DNA from: Pyrocephalus nanus
Taxonomy: Eukaryota > Chordata > Aves > Passeriformes > Tyrannidae
DNA: 64,000 nucleotides
Assembly (NCBI GenBank): GCA_038380795.1
Contig: CM076266.1
Coordinates: 41,314,425 to 41,378,424, forward strand
Direction of reading: 5' to 3'
Made by a program: the position numbers and the translations under genes. Shown here one piece after another: positions 52,031 through 64,000 of the stretch (positions are counted from its first letter, which is position 1; every line of letters starts with the position of its first letter). The notes under the pieces are model-generated. The model was not told where the DNA came from and ran no database searches. It saw only the letters and a program-made list of their open reading frames with translations.

Positions 52031-55000
52031 CTGTAGAGCGAAAAAAAACCCAACATGTTAAAATCAAAAGAACTTTTATCTTCATGATATAAATTGTCAC
52101 AATCACAAAAATTCCACAGCACAACGTAATTTACTTAATTAAACCAATCTCCATGGTATCTGTTCAAAACCAAGTCCAAGGCTTCAATTAATTTATTTCT
52201 ATAGTCACTTTTTTTTTTTTTTCTAAGACTGAGTGAAAAAAATGCAGGTACACGTGAAAGCCTCTAATATTACTTACACATCTGTGTCTGTTTTATCCTG
52301 CTGCCTATAAAAAGCTGCCTCTTCCAGGGAAGTGACTAATGGCTTACAGAGAGCTCTCAAAGCCTGAGTGGAAACCCGGACTGCTCCAGTTAGTGAGAAC
52401 TTGGTGTAAATTTGAACTATAAATTTCTTTTGGGAAAATGTTTGCTTTCCAAACTTTTTTTTACTTCTTAACATTTTTAAATGTTTGTCGAGGTGGGGGG
52501 TGACTCTAGCAAAGGAAAAACATGAAATTCCCTTAATCAAATCCAGACTATGTTGTCAAGCCTTTCCAAGGTCAAGCATAACAGGAATGTGACAACCACA
52601 AACTAGTGACAGCAACCCCTGCTGGTGTCAGAAAGATAATTCAGCTCCTCACAGTCACAAAGATTCCACTTTTTTAACCCCTTCCTTGACAAAATGATGT
52701 GGGAATATTTTATCGCTTTGGTTTTGCCCTTCTCCAATCTCAAAGCATGAAAGACGTATTGAAGGAAAAGGTAAACCCTTCCATTCTGCACTTGCAGACA
52801 AAGGAAAGGCGTAAGGATGGCTTTTACACTAGTTTGACAAACACTGAGCCTCTAGTGGCTATGCTAAATCAGGGGGATATTGCTAACATTAAAAGGCAAA
52901 TACACGAATGAATGTTCTATTACAAATAAATTAACCCAAGGAAATCCCAGTTGGTCTACACCAGTCAGAACATGCAGATTAATTTATGCGTGTGTAATGC
53001 CATTTGCTTGACTTCAATGTTTATTAATTTATTTTATAATTAACTTAGGCCAAAGAGATCATATTTTTGTTGAAAGGTTTAGGTTTTCTGTGGGGGGAAA
53101 AAAATCACATTAAATATATTTTAACAATTCTCTGGGTTTTTCTTTAGTTTAGTGTTGGATCTGTGTTTTATAAACTTTATTTGCTTGGTTTCCCTCAAAG
53201 GTAATTTTATTGTTAGGAAAATGTTCATTTTACTTGTTGGTCAGAAAAAAAAAAGGAACTTCAGGCTAAGCAAAAAGTCCTTATCAGGGCATATAGCATT
53301 TCAATGAATATAGTTTCACATTCGGAAAAAAGAACGGAGGCAGCTTCAATTTTTTTGGTGATTCTGCCAAAATTGCACCACAAATATCTGCAGGCATAGT
53401 GATATAATTTTTTTACTATTCCTTTTTTTTAATATGTCATTAACAAGGGCCTCTGCTGAAATATGGATTCCAGTACTCAGCACTGGACTTCAAGAAGGAC
53501 CTAGACCAACCGGAGAGATCAAAAGGAAATAAAAAAAAAATTCAAAAAAACATAACCTAGGGGGATAAATAATAGAATCATAATTATTTAATTTGCATAA
53601 AATGAGAATAAACAAGTCCACAAATTGTAAGTGGTTGTTGCAAGAGGAATAAATAACCTGGACTGTAGTTACACTATGGATAAGACCTGAAGCAGATGCA
53701 GGAGAAAAGCTGCAACTCAAACACTGGAAGAAGCTTTTAATAGTAAGAATAGTTAATAATGTAAACAATATGTTTAAGAAAAATTTCTTTTATTTTTTTA
53801 TAAAGGTAAAACAAATATCCATCAAGCTTGCTACAGTTCAAACTGACATGGCCTTGAGGCAGGAGGTCAATTACTTTTCCTCTAGATTTTTTTTCCTCTT
53901 TTTGCATGATGTATAACTATTTAACACACGAAGTACACACACGAATACTTACATTAGACACTACAGTGACTGAACAGCTTTGCAGGATAATCTCCACAAA
54001 GTTAGGGAACAATATCAGGAATAAAGATCTCCTATGCAACCACATCTTATCTTATGTACATACCTTCTGATACTCTAATTACATGTTCATTGTCTGAAGC
54101 AACACATACTTTCCAAACTTCCCCACGTCTGCAACACATGTGGCATGGATCCTGATTACTGATGAGGACTGTGGCTGATATGCAATCTTCATCTGTCCCC
54201 ATAGCACCATATATCTTATACACTGAAAGAAGGAGGGATCCTATGAAGAACCCTCCCTATCTGCAGGCACTTGAGCTTTTGCCCTCCTCCTCTCCATTCA
54301 TATTTCCTTAAATTCAAGTCAGGCTCTGTTTTTTATCTCTTCATGTCAAACAAAGTGGCAGCACCACAGAGTACAGCATAGACTACGTTCAGGAGTCAGA
54401 GGATGGAGTGTGTTCAGTGCAGACAGAAGCTGTGGAAACTCAAGTGGCTGAGCAGTAACAAACCTAGCCAGGCTAAAACACAGAGACATTTTTTAGAGTC
54501 CTATAATTTGGAACATTGGGAAAATCTGCCACACTTCTACCACATTTCAAGACCTTGCTCAAATGCGTAAAGATGTCAGCACATTTTTTTAATAACTTGG
54601 GCAAAACAATGCATTTGACCCTTAATCTCATTCATAGAAGCAGCAAAAATTGTTTAGACACAGTCTATTCAAAATTTTTGTCAAATAAATATGTCTGACA
54701 TTAAAACTGCCAGCCATACTGAGTAGCATTAGCAAAATTATTAAATACTGAAAGCAAGGTCTTTCAACACAAAGCACCAGGAATAGCTATTAACACATCT
54801 TTAAGAGTACTGAAGAGGAAATAGTAGCAGATTCATAAATCTCTACAGAAATGATATATAGGAATCTCAGCTAAAGAAAGGAGAATATTAGCTATAACGC
54901 TAATAACTGGAGGTAGCATTTAGAATTCATAGTTCTGTTGCTGCTTTCAGCATTACCTGAATTCACATGACCAAAGTAACACCTAAGAGGGTTTTGTCTG

Positions 55001-55842
55001 AAACTAATAATTTTTTCTTTTAAAAATGTACACAGTGTTTGTCTCATTGCACCAGAAGAATGGCATCCTACTTTTGCTATAATATTGTCTTACAAACTAA
55101 GACAGAACTTTGCTGCTGCTACTCTGCATATAATGTACTGGATGAGATAACCTATATGCTCTGTGTTCTTCATTTATTTTTCATCCTCCATAAGATTGAG
55201 GGAATTAGAATGTCGGATCTCATCCATTTTACTGTTCTTAATTTAATACTGAACAGAAACTCTAAGGACTTTTCTTTTAGAAAGGTATTAGGGAAAACAT
55301 AATCTGTTTACTAGGATAGCAACCTTAATTCTTCTCTTAAACATCTCGGAGTCCATGGTCCTTGTTACAGCAGCCAAGACTACTACTTGGTCTTTCAAAA
55401 GGATGACAGCCACAAGTCTCTCAATTGCAGAGAAGACCATATAGACCTTTGGTTCCTAAATCTTTAATCTGGTCTTCTACATTAACATACAGACATTTAG
55501 GTTCCTCTTTTGAATAAATGCTGTGAGATCTCTGCTCAGAAAAGAGCAGCTTAGTGTCTGGAAAACATCACAGCATTTTGGTTTGGCATTTGTGTAGGTA
55601 GGATATTTCCAACTTTTGTCTTGCCTTGGCAGTAAATCCTTTGTGGCAGAAAACAGACATGTAAATTCCTTTACAAAATTGACAGATACTTTCCTTGTCT
55701 TATGAAGTTCTATAAGGAATGACATATACACACGGTGTTAAATATAGGCTTAATTTCACCAGGACATAAATAAAACCTTTTGTCATTTGCCACCTCTTAG
55801 GCTTCAGCACCTTCATTATCCCTGAATATCTGTCTTTAGAAA

Positions 55843-55930
55843 AATCATGGAATCATAGAACCTTAGAACAGTTTGGGTTGGAAGGGACCTTTAAAGACCA
55901 CCTCGTCCAGCCCCCCTGCCTTGGGCAGGG
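55843..55930 (-). mobile_element. CR1 LINE fragment, severely 5'-truncated 3' end
   Basis: Read on the minus strand the fragment starts CCCTGCCCAAGGCAGGG, continues through a segment resembling GGTCCCTTCCAACCCAAAC, and ends in three diverged copies of an 8-bp unit (TTCTAAGG, TTCTATGA, TTCCATGA). This is the typical 3' end of avian CR1 elements, which lack a poly(A) tail and end in ATTCTATG-like octamers. Only about 88 bases remain, so it has no coding part and is inactive. It is in the same orientation as HDAC9. It is the best single piece of evidence that the host is a bird or another sauropsid. Confidence 0.92.
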
Positions 55931-56259
55931 ATAAAAATGTTTTGAGGCCGGCTGTTGTAAAGAAAGCCTACACAAAGCAACATGAAGATCACTTCTCCCT
56001 CATAAAGAGTCTTCTCCCACCTCAGGACAGTTGGATAAGCAGGGACAGCTCCTGATCCTTCACCATCACTTGGGAGCAGAGAATCACCAGACCTTGTATC
56101 TTGCACCTTTTCTATCCCACCTACACTCTGGAGGACACAGCAAGGTGTAAGAAAGAGACATCATCCATCAACTATCTCCAAAGGAGCTCCCATAACCGAT
56201 ACTTTCCTTCTCAGTTGCCTAAGAATATAACCCTCTGAAATCCAGAAAAAATAGGTGGC

Positions 56260-56277
56260 TTTTTTTTTTTTTTTTTT
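56260..56277. repeat. T18 homopolymer
   Basis: Eighteen T residues on the plus strand within the intron. No associated element is recognisable. Confidence 0.85.
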
Positions 56278-58937
56278 AATCATACAACTAGCATTGATCA
56301 CACACTAATACATATTCATGTTAACCTTCTCAGATTCCTCAGACCAAACCTCTGCTCAGAAGTCAGGCTGCAGCCGCCAGGACTTGTTACAGTGTGAAGG
56401 GTCAAAACTCTGCTCACCAGAAATCCTTTGCAAGGGTGCACTGGCAGCCTGCACTCAGACACAGGTAGGAACAGTTATTATCTTACACACAGCAGGAGTA
56501 AGAAATATGATTTGGCTTCTTGCCATAGGTCACCAGACAGGTACAGACTGGGGACTGGAAGGCCATCACTTCCTGTTTGAAGCCAGTCAGGCTGCAGAGG
56601 TTATCAGGAAACCAAAGTTAATACTAGAATCCTTCTCTAAAAAATGAGGACCTTTTGTCAGAAGAGAAATTAATTTTATTCATCCACTATGACTCACTCT
56701 CTCCTACACTCTCTTCTCCAAAGAAAATAAAACACCTAAAAGAGATATTTATTTTCTGTGATCTTGAATCATATAGAAGCATAAATATTTGGTACAGCAT
56801 ATTCACTTAATGATGACAGCAGAGTTACAGGGGCATCTTGCTTGGCTGACTCTTTCTTTCTTTTCTAAATCATTTTCATTAATAAACATGTCAAAACCTG
56901 AAAGCTTGAGCAGCTGCATCACAGAAGTTTTTTATCCATGGTAAACCTTGCAGTTACAATGAAACTGTGTCCTCCAGCCCAAGGTAGCATAGCTTCTCCT
57001 TTCAGTCTGAAGGTACTGGGAACAAGGAATGTGTCTGGGAAGCTGAAAAGATTTCTTTTTGTCCCACTAAGGAGATTTCCCCAGAGAATTAATATGTTCC
57101 ATTTGGGTATGCTGCAGTCTGCAGAGAAGCCAAGGGATGGCTTCCAGTTGGGTGTAGTTCTAGGGAAAACATCAGGCATGTGATCCTCCCCTTCCCACCA
57201 ATCTGAACATCAGATGCAAGACATTAAAGAGATTCTACCAAGGGAATCTGTTCTTTTTATTCTTCCCTTCTATTTTTGTACATCTAAAGCACATGGTTAG
57301 GATGCTCCCAAACATTTGTTCTCCCAGAAGAGATTGCAGAGAAGTACCCAACCCAAAAATGACTCTCCAAGTACCATCACAAAGAGCTGGAAATCTCCAA
57401 AGAAAGTTAAACTTATGCAAATAGCTACAATTCTTTTGCTGTGTTGGTAATTTAAAAAGGAAATGAGCAGGAATACCAGTCCAGGACAATAATTTATGTA
57501 ACTGAGAAAAATAATCCATGCTGTTCTAAAACTGCAGATTGGAATGTCTTAGTAACATAAATTATTTGCTCTTTCCCTAAAATCCTCCAGTGTTTTCATC
57601 TAGTGATCTCAAAGTACTTTCAGAACACTAAAAAATGGAAAGGCTCATATCTTCAGCTGGTATAAATCAGTATAGCTGTTTCTGATTGCATATTCCTTAA
57701 AGTACCCCCTTCACAGATGAATCAGCTAAATCTAAAAGCTGGTAAAAGACTTGAATAAATTACTTAGTTGTCCCTTGAAAAACCTCGAAAGAAAATGCAG
57801 AAGACTTGAAGTCCACTACTTCAACTAGTAGAAAACACAATCACCCTAAAAGCACTGTTATTTGTTCAGTTATAAGAGATTGTATTTTGCAAGAAATACA
57901 TGTACAATGTGTTAGTGCTACTACAGTGGGGGTTTAGCTGCTGAATGAGACACAGGATTTGACAGAATGTAGATCTGCCTACAGTTTCTCATTTTCACAG
58001 TCTGAAAATAAAATATTGTTCCAAACAGTGACTATGTTGTCCTACTCTAAAATTACACAGCTTAAAGAAAACTGTTGAATGTATCTTGATATGAACACAT
58101 CAGAAAGTATTTAAAAGATGGTCTCTATCAGTATGTGTAACTTATGGTATCTATTTTTTTTATGTGTTGTTTGCATTTATGTTTTAATTTAACACAATAC
58201 CAAGTAATTTTCTCATAGAAAGCTACATAGTATTTCTGTACAACTCTCAGATCTTTTTTTCTGCACTAATTGACTTTATAATAGTGTGTCTCACTAGAAT
58301 TTTGGTTTACTTTCATCACATTATTTTATGCCAGATCTACTGTCAACCCAAGTACATCAAGGCCAAACTTGAGAACTTTCCCCTAAAACTCCTTGTTGAT
58401 TTTCATATGACCATCAGCTTTGTCCTGGACTTATCCTCTAAGGCATACCTAAATTCTGGCAATCTTGTCTGCATTATTTTCTAAATTATATATGTTGCAT
58501 AAGTTTTATCTTTTCAGACTTTATTTTCATATATTTTCTTTTATCATTTTAGGTTTTCTTTTTATATGTTTTGAATAATTCTGTTTCTCCTTTATTTTTT
58601 GTAAGCACAGTCAATATTCCTCCTCTTACTTTTATTTTATAGTTACCTTATTTGCTTTCTGGAGATCCAAAACATCTCTTTATTTTTTTTTTTTTAATTT
58701 CTTCAAGGGTTAAGAGGTACCACATCAATACAAAATCCTCACTACTGTAAATCATGGTTATTTCACTGGGATTTGCACATGGTATTAAATTTAAGTATTT
58801 GCCAAAGTGTTTAAAGGGTCAAGGTCTTCCATGGATGCACCCAAGTTAGTAATTTTAAGTGTTAAATTTGTAGGAGTATCTAAGTGCCACTGAATGAAAA
58901 GTTTTAGGAGGACCAACAGCTTGCTTTCTTTCTCTTC

Positions 58938-58991
58938 TTGTTTTTCTGGGTTTGTTTTTTGTTTTGTTTTGTTGTTTTGTTGGGTTTTTTT
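58938..58991. repeat. T/G-rich simple sequence, (TTTTG)n-like
   Basis: Impure GTTTT units on the plus strand, with interspersed GGG. Its complement gives the lysine-rich and asparagine-rich minus-strand frames at 58791-59133, which are not genes. Confidence 0.65.
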
Positions 58992-61900
58992 GGCTTTTGA
59001 AGACATTTTCAGAGCCTAAGGCTATTATTTGTGGGTTCCTTTTTAAATGACTAATTATTTTGGCAGCCTGCATGTAGGTTTCCTGAATTCTATTACAGCT
59101 GAAACTGCAAGATCTTAAGCACTTAAAAAGCATATGAAATACTGACTACAGTATCTGCTCATCCTTCTATTTTTATAATTTAGAAAGGTGGTTTCAATGT
59201 AATTATAAGGATTCTTCTACATTTGATCTATGATATGTCTCAGTCAGAGTCTCTGAATTAGTACAAAAAGAACCTAAATAAGGAAAAGTTAACAAACAGG
59301 AAAAAAATAAGAAAAAGTATAATTTTTTTTGTTTCCAGAATTCACTTAAAAATTAATAGCATAGTCAAATAAAATTATCCAACTTCGAGAAACATGGGCA
59401 AATACATATACACACCTACTATAGATATGCATGTCCACATTCAGAAGTGAGCAAAATTCAAAGTTCAGTGGTAAGAGGAAAAGGTATTGGCTAAAAATTA
59501 TGGTAAGCTTGCTCAAAAATTATGTGTCTATGCATCTCTCAAAGAGTATAGTTGAAAGAACAGGTTACCTTGAAAAAATCAAAGGCCAGTATGCAAATAT
59601 AAAGCCTTCCATGGAAATATAGGCCAAGGTAGCTCACGCAATTTCAGAATATCTTCTTACAGAACAATTCTACTCTTAAAAGTAACAGAGTTTAGAAGAT
59701 ATGCATTTTTTTATTAAATGTTCCTCTGTCTTTTTAGACTCTTACTTGTACAATCACTGTCATGATGAAAAAAAAAACTGTCTTTTACCTTTAATTTATT
59801 TCTCAGATCTCAAATAAAACTGGTTGGTACCATCCCACCTTGTGAATATAAATAAAATTTATTTACTAAATTCCAGCTGGTAGCTAAAGGACTGATTTGG
59901 CTTCCAAGAGCTGTATAACTGAAGACGATATATGAGGAGGAAGCAGAGTTTAATTTGCAAAGATGGGGCTTAAAATAAAACACAGCATGACTTAAAATAG
60001 TATCACCAACACTTGAGAAAGCAAAATGCTGTAAATATGGAATCCCACCCTTTTAAGCAAATTATTTTTCTATCAAAGTCATTCTAACATGTATGGGAAA
60101 TGGTACTAACACATGCATATACACTGCAAATTTTACCCTCAAATATCATTTAACATAGCATTTAATTGTTATGGTGTAACGCACTTATCAGAAAAATAAA
60201 TTCAGTGCTCATTACTTCAGTTTATGGAAGAAAAAAAATCATTACAAGCTTTTCTGCCACAAATATAATCATATTCGGGGGTACTACAAATTTTCTGTTT
60301 TGAAATTTATATGATTTCTTAGAAAACATATCACATCTCTATCAAGGCTGAGTATACTACAGTATTTTTTGTAACAAAATAACTCTTAGTTTTGCCTTTC
60401 TACTTAGAAATTTATTTCAACAGTATTTTATTATAAAAGTCAGTGGACTTGGCCTAAAATGTTAACATCATAAACTCATAAGACTACTAAAACAGTTCCT
60501 GCTCCCAGTAAATCTTATTATACAGTAATAAGATTGTTCCTAAGAAGATAAAAATAAGTGCTACAATATCAGAAATACTTAAATACAGAGGTAAAAACTT
60601 GTCTCAATGTGTTGCATTTATAGAGCTCACAAAATAAATGATAGCATGGCATACTCTCTAAGGGATTTCTTATATTCTATGAAAAACCATTCTATTTTGA
60701 TCATATTCTACCTTTCAATGTATTTATAGGTACTTGAAACTTTTAAAATCCCTTAGCCCTCTAAGAACAGTAAGGATAGCCTAGTTTCTATTTTAACTAC
60801 ATTCCACAGGAATGGTGGAATTGGGAAAAAGAAGGAAAGGGAGGTGTTTTGAATAAATCAAAAGAAGAAGAGGGCTCTGGAGTACGAAGTTTGTCTTAAG
60901 TCCAAAATCTACACGCCTTCTTTATGAAAAAAATTTTAAAAAATCTTTCCAGATTAGGCATATAGCATACAGTTTGACACACAGCAGCACTGAAGAAAAT
61001 ACAGTACCTAAAATTTACTGTTACTGATTGTACAACAGCTCAGTCTGCAATGTTAACAATCCGCTTATGTCATCTCTAAACGATTATTCGAGAACCTTAA
61101 AGTAGTTTTCAGTTCTTGCAAAAGTGACATGTGGGGAAGAAGGGAGGGTAAATCTTATTACAAAATGCCTGGAGACATGAATTGGAGGGGTTATGCTTTT
61201 CATGGGAGCAATAGGTTGAGCGGATAAAAGATACAGAAATCCCTTGAAAAAAGTACTTTTACCACAAAATTTGCTGCATTTCTGAAAAGTGTATTTTAGC
61301 TGGAAGGTTTTTTTTCTTTTCTTTTGAATGAAAAGAAAAAAACATTTTCTAGAAATCAAATTTTTCATCAAGGTCATGGCCATTTGCAAAAGCATAATTT
61401 TTCACATGCGGTATTCATCAATACGGTTGTGAATACAAAGTACTTGAAGTTGTCTTAATTTTTTTCTCAGAGTTTTCTACATTCTATCTTATAGATACTT
61501 TCTTGCTTTGTCGTATATTTTCTTCCATATACTTACAACTACTTTTAAAGGTATTTTCTCTGTGTATGGTTTTCTGGCTTACCATTAGATGGAGATTTCA
61601 CAAGTTTCTGAATAACCACTATTATATTTTCTCTATTTTGACACTTTTCATTCGAAATAATGCTATTCAGAAAATCACTTACATGACTAATCTTATTTTT
61701 CAGATTTTCCTTCTTTCAGAGGAATGATGCAGACATATGTCATTTCCTCTTGTTTTTTGCTGAGGAATAACATACACTGGTAGGAAAGGAGCATATAGAC
61801 ATTTTCTTACACACAAACCACATTAACCAACAGGAAGTGTCTCTGATCTTAAACAGGAAGACACTGATGCTACAGGCAGCAATAGCATTCAACACTTCAT

Positions 61901-64000
61901 GATTCTCTGAGCTTTGTCAGTGGAGTTGGGGCCACTTTGGACCATCTCATTACTCTGGTATGTATTTAAACAGACCAGCTGGCCTTCATTCTGATAGCCA
62001 AAAATACAGCTTACTGCAAATAAAAAGTCTTTATACAGTATAGAAACTTCAAGTCTGCTCACTTTACCTAAACTGAAGGCCACTTAATGGGACCCATACT
62101 GATATAATTTTATTGGGGATTAAGAATAAATATTTACAGATAATGTAAGGTAACCCAGAAAAGCACTTTTCAATCTCTGCCCTTTCCTCCTCCCTCTCCA
62201 CTACCTGTCCCCCACTCCCAGAAAATTTTCAGAGAGAAAGAAAGAAGGTATTTGTGGGAGCAGGGGGAACACTCTCACTAATGCACTAATCCCAAGATAT
62301 CATGTGGTGTTAGAAACTACAACTTTTTCTGGTGCAGCTTCAGCTACACCAGTTGGCTTAGAAATGTGTTGGCTCTGGGTAGCTTGGAGGAATCCTGTCT
62401 CTTTTATGTTATCCTATCCCCTCTCTTCCCTTACACTCCTTTTACTCATCAAAAAAAAAAGAAAACAAGCTAGACTCCAGAGAAAACTGGATGTCAGCTT
62501 TCACAGATCAACTGAATTGAACATGACCAGAAGGACTCAATTCACAAATAAAAGTACCAGATTTGTTCAAGGAATATCATCAGGTAGGCTGTTTTAAAAT
62601 GAGCAACACTCTCCTTCCTGCAAGAGGGTTACACCTATAACTGAAGACTGAAGCCAAAGAAAGGCTTGGAGAGAACTAAGGCTTAGGAGAATATAAAGCC
62701 AAATATGACATGATGAGGACAACAGTAATTTTGTTTCTTGCTTCAATAGTATGAAAAAATTAGCATTTTCATCTAGGAAAGAACTTCAAATATTAAGGGA
62801 TCAATGTTACAGATAAGAAGTTTATTAAAATGAAAAAGTAGCAAAAAAATCTGCATTAATGCAACATCTACAAAACAAAACCCAAGATGATCAGAAGATA
62901 TTCTATCAGTTGAGAGAAACTCAAGTAACAATAGTAAAAAAAGGGTATATATATTCCATTCCTGGACACAATGAGATAAAAAGGAGAAGAAAAAAAAGAA
63001 AAGCAAAAAGCTCTGAAAAATAAGGAATGAAAAGAACACCACAGAATTCAGGAATAACATAATGCCGGCATAAATGTTTCACAGAACCTTTGTTTTTTCT
63101 TCTTCCTTTTTTTTTTTTTCCCAAGGAAGGAATAGTTAACAGCAAAGCACTTAGAATCTCAGCCTGAGAAACAAAATATGAACATGCAGATAAATTGCAA
63201 CTTTATTTAAGCTTCCATTGACTTCATGGAACCAACATGTCTCCTAATAGATTTTGGCTGCAAAAGAAATGTGGAAAGTCTTGTGGTCCTAGATCAATCT
63301 TAACTCTTTCAGTGGTGTACACGGAAGAAGCCTTTTATCTGTGCTAGGCATTTTACAGCAGAAAGGCAATTCCACTCACCCCAAGTCATTCTGATACATT
63401 GATAATCCTAATACAATCAGTTGCAACAACTCGTCATGTTGCCAGGACCCCTGAAGAAGGTCAGAGGAAAAATGAGGGTGAAGTTTGGGATTTACCTGAA
63501 GACCATCTAAAAACTACATTTTTATGTTTCTGAATTTGCCTTTCCCCCATGAACTCATGTCTCTCTCCTCTTAGAAAACTGAAGTGCTCACACCTCCTTT
63601 AGTCATGTTTGGATCCTATCTGGAGTGATAAATTGAATAGTCACCTCAAGAGCATGAAACAAAAAAGACTCTTTCTACCACATGCTACAGCGATAAAAAA
63701 AGAAAGCTGTTTCTCATTATTGGCTGGTCCATCCTCATATAGTTAGTTGTCTAGGAAACTGAGATTGATTATAATTTCAAGAAAATGTAAGAAAGAACTG
63801 AATCACATAGTTCCTTCTTTCAATGTCGGTCTCAATTTACAATGTTGAAACCAGTAACAAAAACATCCCTAAGCATGATTTCCACTTCTAGCTTTACTTT
63901 TGTTGCACTTATCTCTCAGAGTGACAGTCACAATAATATAATAACTGAAGTTGGCTACATCACTAAAATAATCGTGAAGTTTCAGAAAACATTGTAATAA

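Larger units (their letters stand above)
52031..64000 (-). other. HDAC9: HDAC9 intron, partial (at least 12.0 kb)
   Basis: This runs from the acceptor at 52032-52031 to the window edge. I looked for the preceding class IIa exon (VGTGLGEGYN... with GGLDPPMGD) on the minus strand and did not find it, so it lies beyond 64000. The intron contains T-runs (52209-52222 and 56260-56277), a CR1 LINE tail (55843-55930), a T/G-rich stretch (58938-58991) and AT-rich sequence. No other gene is recognisable. Confidence 0.8.

Noticed and set aside
52274..52540. Minus-strand 88-codon frame just upstream of the 119-bp HDAC9 exon, as another HDAC9 exon
   Set aside because: Its translation does not match the class IIa segment that must precede [12 protein letters not shown] (the GGLDPPMGD region), and it contains no catalytic motif.
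55873..56106. Opposed 60- and 71-codon frames over the CR1 fragment
   Set aside because: They are chance frames across the 3' untranslated end of a truncated CR1 and its flank. The CR1 coding region is not present.
62773..63145. Minus-strand frames with Phe/Leu-rich segments resembling membrane helices
   Set aside because: The Phe/Leu runs come from poly(T)-type low-complexity DNA, where the plus strand has long A-rich stretches.

Overview
The window looks like nuclear DNA from a bird. It is AT-rich and almost entirely non-coding, with few transposons. The only transposon I can name is an 88-bp CR1 LINE tail (55843-55930) with the avian-type 8-bp 3' repeats. The one protein-coding gene I can support is the 3' end of HDAC9 (class IIa histone deacetylase 9), transcribed from the minus strand. 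The species cannot be fixed from the sequence, but the base composition and long introns fit a macrochromosome.

Layout, read in the direction of transcription (high to low coordinates): the end of a long intron (64000-52031); a 119-bp catalytic-domain exon (52030-51912); a 28.7-kb intron; a 134-bp catalytic-domain exon (23167-23034); a 9.0-kb intron; an 85-bp exon (14023-13939); a 4.7-kb intron; a 154-bp exon (9202-9049); a 9.0-kb intron; and the first 25 bases of what should be the terminal exon (25-1), cut by the window edge. All splice sites inside the window are GT..AG, and the reading frame runs through all five exons without a break. Together they encode about 170 residues: the last part of the deacetylase domain, with the class IIa GGHD histidine, and the C-terminal tail, whose MASLSVDVEQ...EPMEE pattern matches the nuclear-export tail of class IIa HDACs. 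The catalytic exons further upstream are not in the window.

The other 99% is intron. Notable structures are: a 291-bp nearly pure polypyrimidine block made of (TTTTC)17 followed by (CCCTT)19 (40303-40593), which on the transcribed-sense strand is an AAAAG/AAGGG array able to form G-quadruplex or triplex DNA; a degenerate ~58-bp minisatellite with a CAGCTG E-box in each of four units (10092-10345); two strikingly perfect short palindromes (46022-46050 and 32634-32658); and simple repeats. The 85-bp exon can be read through its donor into a 20-residue alternative C-terminus (13938-13877), which parallels the known short human HDAC9 isoform. In vertebrates HDAC9 lies next to TWIST1 and its introns are reported to hold TWIST1 enhancers, so some intronic sequence here may be regulatory; sequence alone cannot show this. 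I found no RNA gene, no complete mobile element and no CRISPR array.
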